A stretch of 64,000 bases of DNA. It comes from Collinsella sp. (GTDB lineage Bacteria; Actinomycetota; Coriobacteriia; Coriobacteriales; Coriobacteriaceae). A model generated the notes under the pieces. It had not been told where the DNA came from. It did no database searches and saw only the letters and a program-made list of their open reading frames with translations. A program made the position numbers and the translations under genes. Below, piece after piece: positions 55,922-64,000 of the stretch (positions within the stretch are counted from its first letter, which is position 1; every line of letters begins with the position of its first letter). Location of the stretch: NCBI GenBank assembly GCA_019414055.1, contig DXMV01000006.1, positions 62,001-126,000 of the forward strand, in the 5' to 3' direction.

Positions 55922-57685
55922 ATGAAGGCACTCTACAATGACGGTTCGGTGGCCGAGCTCCCGCAGGACGAGGTCACGCACGTCATCCGCCACTCCGCCG
56001 CTCACATCATGGCGCAGGCCATCAAGCGTCTCTATCCCGAGGCCGACTTTGCCTACGGCCCCGCGACCGACAACGGCTTTTACTACGACGTCGATCTGCC
56101 CGAGGGCGTCAAGATCAGCGAGGATGACTTCCCCGCGATCGAGGCCGAGATGAAAAAGATCGTCAAGGAGAACCTTAAGTTCTCCGTGTACGAGAAGCCC
56201 CGCGCCGAGGCCATCGCCCTTATGGAGGAGCGCGGCGAGAAGTACAAGGTCGAGCACATCGGCGACCTGGACGACGACGCCCGCATCACCTTCTACCAGC
56301 AGGGCGACTACATCGATATGTGCGTCGGCCCCCACATCTGCTACACCAAGGCGCTCAAGGCCTTTAAGCTTACCGGCGTCTCGGGCGCCTACTGGAAGGG
56401 CGACAAGGACAACAAGATGCTCACCCGCATCAACGGCGTCGCCTTTGCCACCAAGGAAGAGCTCGACGAGCACATGCACATGCTGGAGGAGGCCAAGAAG
56501 CGCGACCACCGCAAGATCGGCCGCGAGATGGACCTCTTTATGATGCGCGACGAAGCCCCTGGCTTCCCGTTCTTCCTGCCCAACGGCATGGTCCTTAAGA
56601 ACACGCTGCTGGACTACTGGCGCGAGATCCACCACAAGGCCGGCTACGTGGAGATCTCCACGCCGCTCATCATGAACAAGCAGCTGTGGAAGACCTCGGG
56701 CCACTGGGACCACTACAAGGACAACATGTACTCCACCGTCATCGACGACGAAGAGTACTGCATTAAGCCCATGAACTGCCCGGGCGGCGTGCTGGTGTAC
56801 GCCTCCAAGCCGCACTCCTACCGCGAGCTGCCCATCCGCGCCGGCGAGATTGGCCTGGTGCACCGCCACGAGCTGCGCGGCGCCCTGCACGGCCTGTTCC
56901 GCGTGCGCTGCTTTAACCAGGACGACGCCCACCTGTTTGTGCGTCCCGACCAGCTGACCGACGAGATCGTGGGCGTGGTCAACCTCATCGACTCCGTGTA
57001 CCAAAAGTTTGGCTTTAAGTACCACGTTGAGCTTTCCACCCGCCCCGAGGACTCTATGGGTTCGGACGAGGACTGGGCGCGCGCCGAGGAGGGCCTGCGC
57101 ACCGCTCTGGAGAAGCTGGGCATGGACTACGAGGTCAACGAGGGCGACGGCGCCTTCTACGGCCCCAAGATCGACTTCCACCTGGAGGACTCGCTCGGCC
57201 GTACCTGGCAGTGCGGCACCGTCCAGCTCGACTTCCAGATGCCGCTCAACTTTGACCTGGAGTACGTGGACGCCGACGGCACCAAGAAGCGCCCCATCAT
57301 GCTGCATCGCGTGTGCTTTGGCTCCATCGAGCGCTTCATCGGTATTCTGATTGAGCACTTTGCGGGCAAGTTCCCCACTTGGTTGGCTCCCGTGCAGGTC
57401 AAGGCACTTCCCGTCTCTGAGAAGAGCCGCGACTATGCTCACGAGGTGTGCGCTAAGCTGGAGGAGGCCGGCATTCGCGTGGTCTGCGACGACCGCGACG
57501 AGAAGATCGGCTACAAGATCCGCGAGGCCCGCAGCATCGACCGCGTGCCCTACATGCTCATCCTGGGCGAGAAGGAGGTCGAGGCCGGCAACATCTCCGT
57601 CCGCGATCGCTCCAACGAGACCGTCCAGATGAGCGTTGACGAGTTTGTGGCCAAGGTGCTCGAGGAGATCAAGACCCGCGCCTAG
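55922..57685 (+). CDS. thrS: Threonyl-tRNA synthetase lacking the TGS domain
   Basis: A 587-residue class II synthetase. It opens with a short strand segment then the editing domain (RHSAAHIMAQAIKRLYPEAD, with the zinc-type site VGPHICYTKALK), and the catalytic core: PMNCPGGVLVYAS, RAGEIGLVHRHELRGALHGL, FRVRCFNQDDAHLFVRPDQ and the anticodon domain at the end. Canonical ThrRS has about 640 residues with an N-terminal TGS domain, missing here. The GAGAGGAG site and promoter confirm the start, so the gene is not simply 5'-truncated. Confidence 0.96.
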   Translation: MKALYNDGSVAELPQDEVTHVIRHSAAHIMAQAIKRLYPEADFAYGPATDNGFYYDVDLPEGVKISEDDFPAIEAEMKKIVKENLKFSVYEKPRAEAIALMEERGEKYKVEHIGDLDDDARITFYQQGDYIDMCVGPHICYTKALKAFKLTGVSGAYWKGDKDNKMLTRINGVAFATKEELDEHMHMLEEAKKRDHRKIGREMDLFMMRDEAPGFPFFLPNGMVLKNTLLDYWREIHHKAGYVEISTPLIMNKQLWKTSGHWDHYKDNMYSTVIDDEEYCIKPMNCPGGVLVYASKPHSYRELPIRAGEIGLVHRHELRGALHGLFRVRCFNQDDAHLFVRPDQLTDEIVGVVNLIDSVYQKFGFKYHVELSTRPEDSMGSDEDWARAEEGLRTALEKLGMDYEVNEGDGAFYGPKIDFHLEDSLGRTWQCGTVQLDFQMPLNFDLEYVDADGTKKRPIMLHRVCFGSIERFIGILIEHFAGKFPTWLAPVQVKALPVSEKSRDYAHEVCAKLEEAGIRVVCDDRDEKIGYKIREARSIDRVPYMLILGEKEVEAGNISVRDRSNETVQMSVDEFVAKVLEEIKTRA

Positions 57686-57707
57686 CACAAACAATACAAG
57701 AATTAAC

Positions 57708-57743
57708 AAAGGCGATCGTCCTATAGGGCGGTCGCCTTTTTTG
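57708..57743 (+). terminator. Terminator of thrS (first)
   Basis: AAAGGCGATCGTCC / GGGCGGTCGCCTTT stem with TATA loop and two G-T pairs, followed by TTTTTTG. Confidence 0.92.
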
Positions 57744-57756
57744 TTGTCTATAGATG

Positions 57757-57785
57757 AAAAGCCGCTGGTTAGAGCGGCTTTTTTT
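57757..57785 (+). terminator. Terminator of thrS (second)
   Basis: AAAAGCCGCT / AGCGGCTTTT 10-bp stem, loop GGTTAG, T-run of seven. Confidence 0.9.
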
Positions 57786-57790
57786 GTTGT

Positions 57791-57926
57791 GCAAAAAGGT
57801 ACAGGTTTTTATATCTTTCGACGTTGCTCATTATACGAGCAAACTGCTCGCGTTTGCCCAGATTGCACAAAATGCGCCGCGAATGGGTGCATCTCCATAC
57901 GCCTCTACAAAAACCTGTACTTTTGC
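57791..57926. repeat. 136-bp palindrome-bounded leader before the NusG-like gene
   Basis: GCAAAAAGGTACAGGTTTTT (57791-57810) pairs with CAAAAACCTGTACTTTTGC (57908-57926) with one bulge. Inside are smaller dyads such as GAGCAAAC / GCGTTTGC. It lies between the thrS terminators and the antiterminator gene and could be a regulatory leader or another dispersed element. The rest of the 325-base gap shows no gene. Confidence 0.7.
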
Positions 57927-58010
57927 GACTGCGCCTAGCTGCGAGCGAGAAGCCTGTTCTTAACGCCCCTGCATCCGCGTGTGTCGCGGAGACAAGAAGG
58001 GGGGCGAGAG

Positions 58011-58601
58011 ATGGAACAGACTATGCGGCGCCAAGAGCAGCTGCCCGGTGCTTTTAACGGCGCCATCACCAACAGCCAGCGCGGTCGCGTCCGCTGGTAT
58101 CTGGTCCACACCCCCCATGGTAAAGAGCGCGAGACCTGCGAAAGGGTCCGCCGCATTATCCCGCATGAGCTGATGCAGGACGCTTTTGTGATGCAAAAGG
58201 AGTTCTGGTTTAAGCGGGACGGCGCGTGGTCGCTCCAAACCAAACCTATGTACAAGGAATACTTCTTCGTCGCCACGCGCGATGCCGCCATGCTCGATAG
58301 GGCTTTGGCCCAGTTGAGCTTTGGCTGCCGCATTGCCGGTAGTAAGGAGCGGGCCTATGCGCCTATGCCGGACGATGCACAGGACTGGTACCGCAGCGTG
58401 CTCGACGACGACGGCGTGGTACGCAACAGCGTCGCCCGCATAGAAGACGGCGTGTTGCACATAGAGCAAGGCCCGTTGGTGGGGCAAGAAGCCCGCGTAA
58501 AGAAGATCGACCGTCATAAGCGCTGGTGCCTGGTGGACGTGGGCGAAGGCGACTCCGCTTTTAGGGAGCTGCTTCCGTTAGACGTGCCCAGTAAGACGTA
58601 A
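58011..58601 (+). CDS. NusG paralogue (LoaP/UpxY/RfaH-like antiterminator)
   Basis: A 196-residue protein with the NusG N-terminal fold start RVRWYLVHTPHGKERETCER and a C-terminal KOW-like segment (EQGPLVGQEARVKKIDRHKR). Such NusG paralogues allow long polysaccharide operons to be transcribed without premature stops. It is the first gene of the sugar locus. ATG 58011 follows AAGGGGGGCGAG. The housekeeping nusG would lie with ribosomal genes, so this is a specialised copy. Confidence 0.85.
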   Translation: MEQTMRRQEQLPGAFNGAITNSQRGRVRWYLVHTPHGKERETCERVRRIIPHELMQDAFVMQKEFWFKRDGAWSLQTKPMYKEYFFVATRDAAMLDRALAQLSFGCRIAGSKERAYAPMPDDAQDWYRSVLDDDGVVRNSVARIEDGVLHIEQGPLVGQEARVKKIDRHKRWCLVDVGEGDSAFRELLPLDVPSKT

Positions 58602-58668
58602 GGGGCGTTGCATCGGCAATTCATTCGCATTCTGAATTCATCGATTGGGGATCCCCGGGAACAGGGAC

Positions 58669-59382
58669 GTGGATTTGAACTTGACTAGTAAAGAGACGAC
58701 TGAATGTAGCGCTTCTGTGGGGGAGTCGCTGGCCGTTCAGAAGATACAACCGAGCGGTACGCTGGCCTACCGTTTCTTGAAGAGGCTGTTTGATTTTGTT
58801 TTCAGCCTTTGCGTGAGTGTGGTGCTGGTAATTCCAGTAGCCATTGTTTGCGCATTCATTTGTTTGGAATCGCCCGGAAACCCGTTGTATACGCAGGAGC
58901 GTGTTGGCAAGGGCGGTAAGACCATCAAGATTCTAAAGCTCCGCAGCATGGTCGCCGACGCCGGCAACGTGCGGAAGTATCTGAGTCCTGAGCAGCTTCA
59001 TCAGTGGGAAGTCGAGCGCAAGGTCGATGATGACCCTCGCATTACTAAGGTTGGCCAGTTCATTCGCAAGTGCTCTATCGATGAAATGCCGCAATTCCTG
59101 AACGTGCTGAATGGTGACCTTTCTGTTATCGGTCCGCGCCCCATTACAAAAGACGAACTTGAACAGCATTTCTCTGACGAAGAGAAGGCTGAGCTGCTCT
59201 CTGTACAGCCCGGCATCACGGGTCTGTGGCAGGCGACTGATCGCAATGCCGCGACCTTCGAGAGCGGTCTGCGACAGAAGATTGAACTCCACTACGTGCG
59301 CAATCGCTGTTTCCGCATGGACTGGAAATGCTTTACCGGCACTTTTGGTGCCATGTTCGGCAAGAAGAGGACGGGGCGATAG
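58669..59382 (+). CDS. Undecaprenyl-phosphate sugar phosphotransferase (WbaP/EpsL-type)
   Basis: A protein of about 237 residues. One membrane segment (KRLFDFVFSLCVSVVLVIPV) precedes the catalytic domain: NPLYTQERVGKGGKTIKILK, LRSMVADA, DDPRITKVGQFIRKCSIDEM PQFLNVLNGDLSVIGPRP and GITGLWQ. It starts sugar-lipid assembly by moving a sugar phosphate to the lipid carrier. The start is uncertain (GTG 58669, or TTG at 58645, 58675 or 58681). Base composition is clearly lower in GC than rmlA-D downstream. Confidence 0.9.
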   Translation: MDLNLTSKETTECSASVGESLAVQKIQPSGTLAYRFLKRLFDFVFSLCVSVVLVIPVAIVCAFICLESPGNPLYTQERVGKGGKTIKILKLRSMVADAGNVRKYLSPEQLHQWEVERKVDDDPRITKVGQFIRKCSIDEMPQFLNVLNGDLSVIGPRPITKDELEQHFSDEEKAELLSVQPGITGLWQATDRNAATFESGLRQKIELHYVRNRCFRMDWKCFTGTFGAMFGKKRTGR

Positions 59383-60252
59383 GTGGACGTTTCGGTTGTC
59401 ATTCCAACCCTTGACGCAGAGCGCGAAATTGAGGACCTACTACGGATTCTTGAGAGTCAGTCTTTGAAACCAATTGAAGTATTGGTCGTCGATTCCGAAT
59501 CTGAAGATCATACGGTAGCCGTAGTCCAAAGGCACGATGGTGTACGCATCTTGCAAATTGAACGCCGTGACTTTAACCATGGCGTAACAAGGGATATGGC
59601 CTTGAGGGAAACGACGGGCGATTTCGTTTGCTTTCTCACTCAAGATGCTGTTCCTGCTTCCGATGATTATCTGGCACGTCTTGTTGCCCCCATGATTGAG
59701 GATCCAGATATTGCTTTAGTCAGCGGTAGGCAGCTGCCCAAGGCGGATGCCCGCCGTTTCGAGCAGCTGGTCCGCAGCTTCAATTATCCCGATTCGCCTT
59801 CCGTCCGCTCAAAAAAAGATCTCGAGAAATGCGGCATTAAGACGTTCTTTGCCTCTGACTCCTGTTCGGCTTACAGGCGGACGGCATATCTCGACTGCGG
59901 CGGATTCGAGCGCGTCAACACGAATGAGGACATGCTCATGGCCGCTAGGTTTGTAGCGTCGGGCCTGAAGGTTGCGTATGAACCGAGTGCCGAGGTTTAT
60001 CACTCCCACAATTTGACACCCAGCCAGCAGTTCGCGCGCAATCGCGCTGTCGGCATGTTTCTGGAATCGCACGCAGATGACCTTATGCACGCGAGCGAGA
60101 TTGGTGAGGGTGGTCGGCTTGTCAAGGCGGTCTCTTCGGAACTACTTCGAGAGGGGAGATTGGGCGAGTTATTTGCCTTCGGGGTCGACTGCTGCGCCCG
60201 ACTTTTTGGAAACCGTGCTGGCCGTAGGGCTGGTAGAAAAGAAAGGCTATAA
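59383..60252 (+). CDS. Family 2 glycosyltransferase, rhamnosyltransferase-like
   Basis: A 289-residue GT-A enzyme that starts with GTG directly after the previous stop. DVSVVIPTLDAEREIEDLLR, EVLVVDSESEDHT and FLTQDAVPASDDYLARLV supply the nucleotide-sugar site, and SCSAYRRTAYLDCGGFERVN, TNEDMLMAARFVASG are typical of rhamnosyltransferases. Next to dTDP-rhamnose synthesis genes, so rhamnose is the likely donor sugar. The gene is AT-richer than its downstream neighbours. Confidence 0.87.
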   Translation: MDVSVVIPTLDAEREIEDLLRILESQSLKPIEVLVVDSESEDHTVAVVQRHDGVRILQIERRDFNHGVTRDMALRETTGDFVCFLTQDAVPASDDYLARLVAPMIEDPDIALVSGRQLPKADARRFEQLVRSFNYPDSPSVRSKKDLEKCGIKTFFASDSCSAYRRTAYLDCGGFERVNTNEDMLMAARFVASGLKVAYEPSAEVYHSHNLTPSQQFARNRAVGMFLESHADDLMHASEIGEGGRLVKAVSSELLREGRLGELFAFGVDCCARLFGNRAGRRAGRKERL

Positions 60253-60255
60253 CAA

Positions 60256-61155
60256 ATGAAAGGCATCATCCTCGCCGGCGGGTCCGGCACGCGCCTGTAC
60301 CCGCTCACGCTCGTGACCTCCAAGCAGCTGCTGCCGGTCTACGACAAGCCCATGATCTACTACCCGCTGTCCACGCTCATGCTGGCGGGCATCAAGGACA
60401 TCCTGGTCATCTCCACGCCGACCGACCTGCCCAACTTCGAGCGCCTGCTGGGCGACGGATCCCGCTTCGGCGTGAACCTCTCCTACGCCGAGCAGCCCTC
60501 GCCGGACGGCCTCGCGCAGGCCTTCACCATCGGCGAGGAGTTCATCGCCGGCGAGCCGTGCGCGCTCGTGCTGGGCGACAACATCTTCTACGGCAACGGC
60601 CTGTCGCGCCACCTGACGCGCGCCGTCCAGAACGCCGAGGCCGGACGCGCCACGGTCTTCGGCTACCACGTGGACGACCCCGAGCGCTTCGGCGTCGTGG
60701 AGTTCGACCGCGGGGGGAGGGCCGTCTCCATCGAGGAGAAGCCCGCCGAGCCTAAGAGCTCCTACGCCGTCACCGGCCTGTACTTCTACCCGGGCGACGT
60801 GGCCTCCCGCGCCGCCGAGGTAAAGCCCTCCGCACGCGGCGAGCTGGAGATCACCACGCTCAACCAGATGTACCTGGAGGACGGCCTGCTCTCCGTGGTG
60901 ACCCTCGGCCGCGGCTACGCGTGGCTGGACACCGGCACCATGGAGTCGCTCCACGAGGCGGCGGAGTTCGTCCGCGCCGTCGAGCACTCCCAGGACCTGC
61001 CGGTCTCGGTGCCCGAGGAGATCGCCTGGGAGAACGGCTGGATCGACACGGCGCGGCTGGAGGAGGCGGCCGCGGCCTACGGCAAGTCGGTCTACGGCCA
61101 GCACCTGAAGAAGGTCGCCGCCGGCGAGATCGTCAACAGCCCGCGCGAGTATTAA
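60256..61155 (+). CDS. rmlA: Glucose-1-phosphate thymidylyltransferase RmlA
   Basis: A 299-residue enzyme making dTDP-glucose. GIILAGGSGTRLYPLTLVTS and KQLLPVYDKPMIYYPLSTLM are the signature; LGDNIFYGNGLS and YAWLDTGTMESLHEA follow. First step of dTDP-L-rhamnose synthesis. GC content jumps sharply at this gene. Confidence 0.97.
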   Translation: MKGIILAGGSGTRLYPLTLVTSKQLLPVYDKPMIYYPLSTLMLAGIKDILVISTPTDLPNFERLLGDGSRFGVNLSYAEQPSPDGLAQAFTIGEEFIAGEPCALVLGDNIFYGNGLSRHLTRAVQNAEAGRATVFGYHVDDPERFGVVEFDRGGRAVSIEEKPAEPKSSYAVTGLYFYPGDVASRAAEVKPSARGELEITTLNQMYLEDGLLSVVTLGRGYAWLDTGTMESLHEAAEFVRAVEHSQDLPVSVPEEIAWENGWIDTARLEEAAAAYGKSVYGQHLKKVAAGEIVNSPREY

Positions 61156-61177
61156 ACGGATGACTGGAGATAGAGAC

Positions 61178-62200
61178 ATGTCTGAAGAGCTCTTCGAGCC
61201 GAAGAACATCATCGTCACGGGTGGCTGCGGCTTCATCGGCAGCAACTTCGTGCACTACGTGGTCAACAACCACCCGGAGGTGCACGTCACCGTCCTGGAC
61301 AAGCTGACCTACGCCGGCAACCGCGAGAACATCGCGGGGCTGCCCGCCGACCGCGTGGAGCTCGTGGTGGGCGACATCTGCGACCCTGAGCTGCTTGACC
61401 GCCTCGTGCCCGGCCACGACGCCATCGTGCACTACGCCGCCGAGAGCCACAACGACAACTCCATCGCCGACCCCACGCCGTTCCTGCACACCAACGTGGA
61501 GGGCACCTTTTGCCTGCTGCAGGCCGCGCGCAAGTACGGCGTGCGCTACCACCACGTCTCCACCGACGAGGTCTACGGCGACCTGGCGCTGGACGACCCC
61601 GCGCGCTTCACCGAGGAGACCCCGTACCGCCCCAGCTCCCCCTACAGCTCCACCAAGGCGGCCTCCGACCACCTGGTGCGCGCCTGGCACCGCACCTTCG
61701 GCGTGAGGGCCACCATCTCCAACTGCTCCAACAACTACGGCCCCTACCAGCACGTGGAGAAGTTCATCCCGCGCCAGATCACCAACATCCTGGACGGCGT
61801 GCGCCCCAAGCTCTACGGCGACGGCAGGAACGTGCGCGACTGGATCCACACCGATGACCACTCCAGCGCCGTGTGGACCATCCTCACCCGCGGCGAGATG
61901 GGCGAGACCTACCTCATCGGCGCCGACGGCGAGAAGTCCAACATCGACGTGCTGCGCGCGATACTCACGCGCATGGGGAAACCGGCCGACGACTTCGACT
62001 GGGTGCGCGACCGCCCCGGCCACGACCGCCGCTACGCCATCGACTCCACGAAGCTCCGCCGCGAGCTGGGCTGGGAGCCCAGGCACACGGACTTCCCCGA
62101 GGGCCTGGACCAGACCATCGCCTGGTACACCGAGAACCGCGCCTGGTGGGAGCCCGTCAAGGCCGCGACCGAGGCCCGCTACAGGGCCCAGGGCCAGTAG
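61178..62200 (+). CDS. rmlB: dTDP-glucose 4,6-dehydratase RmlB
   Basis: A 340-residue SDR enzyme. The NAD motif is VTGGCGFIGSNFVHYVV, the catalytic pair is in STDEVYGDL and the YxxxK in PYSSTKAASDHLVRAW; NNYGPYQHVEKFIPRQI is diagnostic. ATG 61178 is preferred over 61160 because CTGGAGA is correctly placed. Second step of the rhamnose pathway. Confidence 0.96.
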   Translation: MSEELFEPKNIIVTGGCGFIGSNFVHYVVNNHPEVHVTVLDKLTYAGNRENIAGLPADRVELVVGDICDPELLDRLVPGHDAIVHYAAESHNDNSIADPTPFLHTNVEGTFCLLQAARKYGVRYHHVSTDEVYGDLALDDPARFTEETPYRPSSPYSSTKAASDHLVRAWHRTFGVRATISNCSNNYGPYQHVEKFIPRQITNILDGVRPKLYGDGRNVRDWIHTDDHSSAVWTILTRGEMGETYLIGADGEKSNIDVLRAILTRMGKPADDFDWVRDRPGHDRRYAIDSTKLRRELGWEPRHTDFPEGLDQTIAWYTENRAWWEPVKAATEARYRAQGQ

Positions 62201-62212
62201 GGGAGGCCGACA

Positions 62213-63727
62213 ATGGCAGAATTCGACTTCGAGAAGCAGCTCTCCGTGACCGAGACCGGCATCCCCGGGCTCAAGGTGGTGGAGCTCCCCGTCCACGGCG
62301 ACAGCCGCGGCTGGTTCAAGGAGAACTGGCAGCGCGAGAAGATGGTGGCCGCGGGCATCCCGGACCTGCGCTTCGTGCAGAACAACATCTCCTTCAACGA
62401 CAACAGGGGCGTCACGCGCGGCATCCACGCCGAGCCCTGGGACAAGTTCATCTCCGTGGCCACGGGCTCGGTCTTCGGCGCGTGGGTGGACCTGCGTCCC
62501 GGCGCGGGCTTCGGCCGCGTGTTCACTTGCACGCTCGACCCCTCGCGCGCCATCTTCGTGCCGCGCGGCGTCGGCAACTCCTACCAGGCGCTCGAGGACG
62601 GCACCGCCTACACCTACCTGGTGGACGCCCACTGGTCGGCCGAGCTCAAGAAGACCTACACCTTCGTGAACCTGGCCGACCCTGAGCTCACCATCCAATG
62701 GCCCATCCCGCTGGAGGAGTGCGAGCTCTCCGAGGCCGACAAGGCTCACCCGATGCTCGCCGACGCGCTTCCCATGGCCCCGCGCCGCACGCTCGTGACC
62801 GGCTGCAACGGCCAGCTCGGCCGTGCCGTGCGCGCCATGGCCGAGGAGCGCGGCCTTAACGGCTCCTTCGACTACTGCGACATCGACACGTTCGACATGT
62901 CCGACCCCGCTGCGTACGGCAAGTACGACTGGTCGCTCTACGGCACTGTCATCAACTGCGGCGCCTACACCGCCGTGGACAGGGCCGAGACCCCCGAGGG
63001 ACGCCGCGTCTGCTGGGCAGCCAACGCCACGGGCCCCGCCCTGCTCGCCCGCACCTGCGCCGAGCACGGCATCACGCTCGTGCACGTGTCCTCCGACTAC
63101 GTCTTCGACGGCACGGCGGAGCTGCATTCCGAGGACGAAGCGCTCTCGCCGCTCTCCGTCTACGGCCAGTCCAAGGCCGCCGGCGACCTCGCGGTGGCCG
63201 GGTGCCCCATGCATTACATTCTCCGTAGCTCCTGGGTCATCGGCGACGGGAAGAACTTCGTGAAGACCATGAAGGGCCTCTCCGACCGCTGCGCCGACCC
63301 GGAGGACGCGCTCAGTGACGTGACCGTGGTAGACGACCAGATTGGCCGCCTTACCTTCACCGATGACATGGCGAAGGCCATCTTCCATCTGCTCGGCTAC
63401 CGCGAGGGCGAGCTCGAGCCGAGCGCGCCCTCAGCTTACGGCACCTACGACTGCACCGGCGCCGGCCGCGTCGCCTCCTGGGCTGAGATTGCGCGTGAGG
63501 TCTTCGACCTCGCCAACGGCAACGGCGCGTCTGTCCGCCCCGTCCCAACCGCCGAGTACTACGCGAACGCCCAGGGCCCTATAGCTAAGCGACCCGAGCA
63601 TTCCGCGCTCGATCTCTCCAAGCTGGAGGCCGCGGGCTTTTTCATGCCCGACTGGGAGGAGAGCCTTGCCGCTTACATGCGGTGTTCTTCTTTGTTGGTG
63701 GCTTACAGCTCTCCTAACAATAATTAA
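62213..63727 (+). CDS. rmlCD: Bifunctional dTDP-4-dehydrorhamnose 3,5-epimerase / reductase (RmlC-RmlD fusion)
   Basis: A 504-residue fusion. Residues 1-180 are an RmlC cupin (GDSRGWFKENWQREKMVAAG, NRGVTRGIHAEPW, FVPRGVGNSYQALEDG). From about residue 189 an RmlD-type SDR runs: RRTLVTGCNGQLGRAVRAMA, NCGAYTAVDRAET, VSSDYVFDGTAELHSEDE and YGQSKAAGDLAVAG. The two final steps to dTDP-L-rhamnose are thus in one chain. The last 15 residues (SLLVAYSSPNNN region) are an odd, AT-richer tail. Confidence 0.95.
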   Translation: MAEFDFEKQLSVTETGIPGLKVVELPVHGDSRGWFKENWQREKMVAAGIPDLRFVQNNISFNDNRGVTRGIHAEPWDKFISVATGSVFGAWVDLRPGAGFGRVFTCTLDPSRAIFVPRGVGNSYQALEDGTAYTYLVDAHWSAELKKTYTFVNLADPELTIQWPIPLEECELSEADKAHPMLADALPMAPRRTLVTGCNGQLGRAVRAMAEERGLNGSFDYCDIDTFDMSDPAAYGKYDWSLYGTVINCGAYTAVDRAETPEGRRVCWAANATGPALLARTCAEHGITLVHVSSDYVFDGTAELHSEDEALSPLSVYGQSKAAGDLAVAGCPMHYILRSSWVIGDGKNFVKTMKGLSDRCADPEDALSDVTVVDDQIGRLTFTDDMAKAIFHLLGYREGELEPSAPSAYGTYDCTGAGRVASWAEIAREVFDLANGNGASVRPVPTAEYYANAQGPIAKRPEHSALDLSKLEAAGFFMPDWEESLAAYMRCSSLLVAYSSPNNN

Positions 63728-63739
63728 GGTGGTGATTGA

Positions 63740-64000
63740 ATGTCGAAACCAACCGTCGGCGTAGTGATATTGAACTACAACTCGCATGATCTGACTCTTG
63801 CGCTTGCCAAGCGCACTGCGAGCTTGCCGAGCGTCGATTTTGTCTGCGTTGTCGACAATGCGTCGGGCGACGATTTCGATGGGGAATTTTCGGAACCGAA
63901 CATCCATTACATAAAGAGCCGAGAGAACTGCGGCTACTCCGCCGGGAACAACATCGGCCTCCGTTGGCTCGTGGAAGAATGTGGCTGCGAATATGTCTAC
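63740..64000 (+). CDS. Family 2 glycosyltransferase, N-terminal part (runs off the window)
   Basis: 87 residues are visible from ATG 63740, after GGTGGTGA. KPTVGVVILNYNSHDLT, FVCVVDNASGDDF and GYSAGNNIGLRWLVEE match GT2 rhamnosyltransferases of polysaccharide loci. The gene continues beyond position 64000. Composition is again lower in GC than the rml genes. Confidence 0.87.
   Translation, partial: MSKPTVGVVILNYNSHDLTLALAKRTASLPSVDFVCVVDNASGDDFDGEFSEPNIHYIKSRENCGYSAGNNIGLRWLVEECGCEYVY

Overview
This window is a GC-rich bacterial chromosome segment. Gene order and content point to a gut Coriobacteriia member, most likely a Collinsella-like anaerobe (inference). The signs are a Hyf-type formate hydrogenlyase, 2-hydroxyacyl-CoA dehydratase-type reductases, full selenocysteine machinery, several molybdenum enzymes, NADP-type glutamate dehydrogenase and no respiratory oxidases. 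Codon use is strongly G/C-ending, so long open frames antisense to real genes are common and are ignored here.

Layout: (1) 1-1602, end of a molybdate ABC transporter (modB partial, modC). (2) 2034-8664, a redox/selenium block: two double-cubane-type reductases, their ATP-dependent activator, SelD (itself a UGA selenoprotein), YedF, a DUF3343 protein and a cysteine desulfurase-like PLP enzyme. (3) 8741-12639, a branched-chain amino acid carrier, tRNA-Pro and tRNA-Gly, then a small accessory stretch with an AbiEi-like gene and a RelB/PIN toxin-antitoxin pair. (4) 13066-28474, a complete formate hydrogenlyase locus: two HydN-type ferredoxins, selenoprotein FdhF, HyfBCDEFGHI, HycH- and HycI-like maturation proteins and a FocA formate channel. 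(5) 28597-35520, an orphan molybdopterin oxidoreductase, selA, selB, the selenocysteine tRNA gene (selC), mobA and a second DUF3343 protein. (6) 35778-41018, gdhA and a two-gene molybdenum hydroxylase. (7) 41159-49400, tRNA-Leu, tig-clpP-clpX, valS and folC. (8) 49750-54535, minus-strand pepQ and a three-gene GlpA/GlpB/DUF1667 operon. (9) 55263-57685, a membrane zinc-ribbon protein and a TGS-less thrS. (10) 58011-64000, the start of a surface polysaccharide locus: NusG-like antiterminator, lipid-linked sugar transferase, glycosyltransferase, rmlA, rmlB, an rmlC-rmlD fusion and a partial glycosyltransferase.

How the parts fit: molybdate uptake, MobA and the Sec machinery (SelA, SelB, SelC, SelD) supply the cofactor and the 21st amino acid for FdhF. 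FdhF passes formate electrons through HydN-like ferredoxins to the membrane Hyf hydrogenase, and FocA moves formate.

The least explained content is intergenic. A 458-bp array at 54705-55162 holds twelve copies of a 15-bp motif (TGTTACAGATYGAGA) in strictly alternating orientation about every 40 bp. There are also several families of nested palindromes in which one part of the sequence is conserved between copies while other arms differ yet still base-pair. These are the best candidates for something undescribed.
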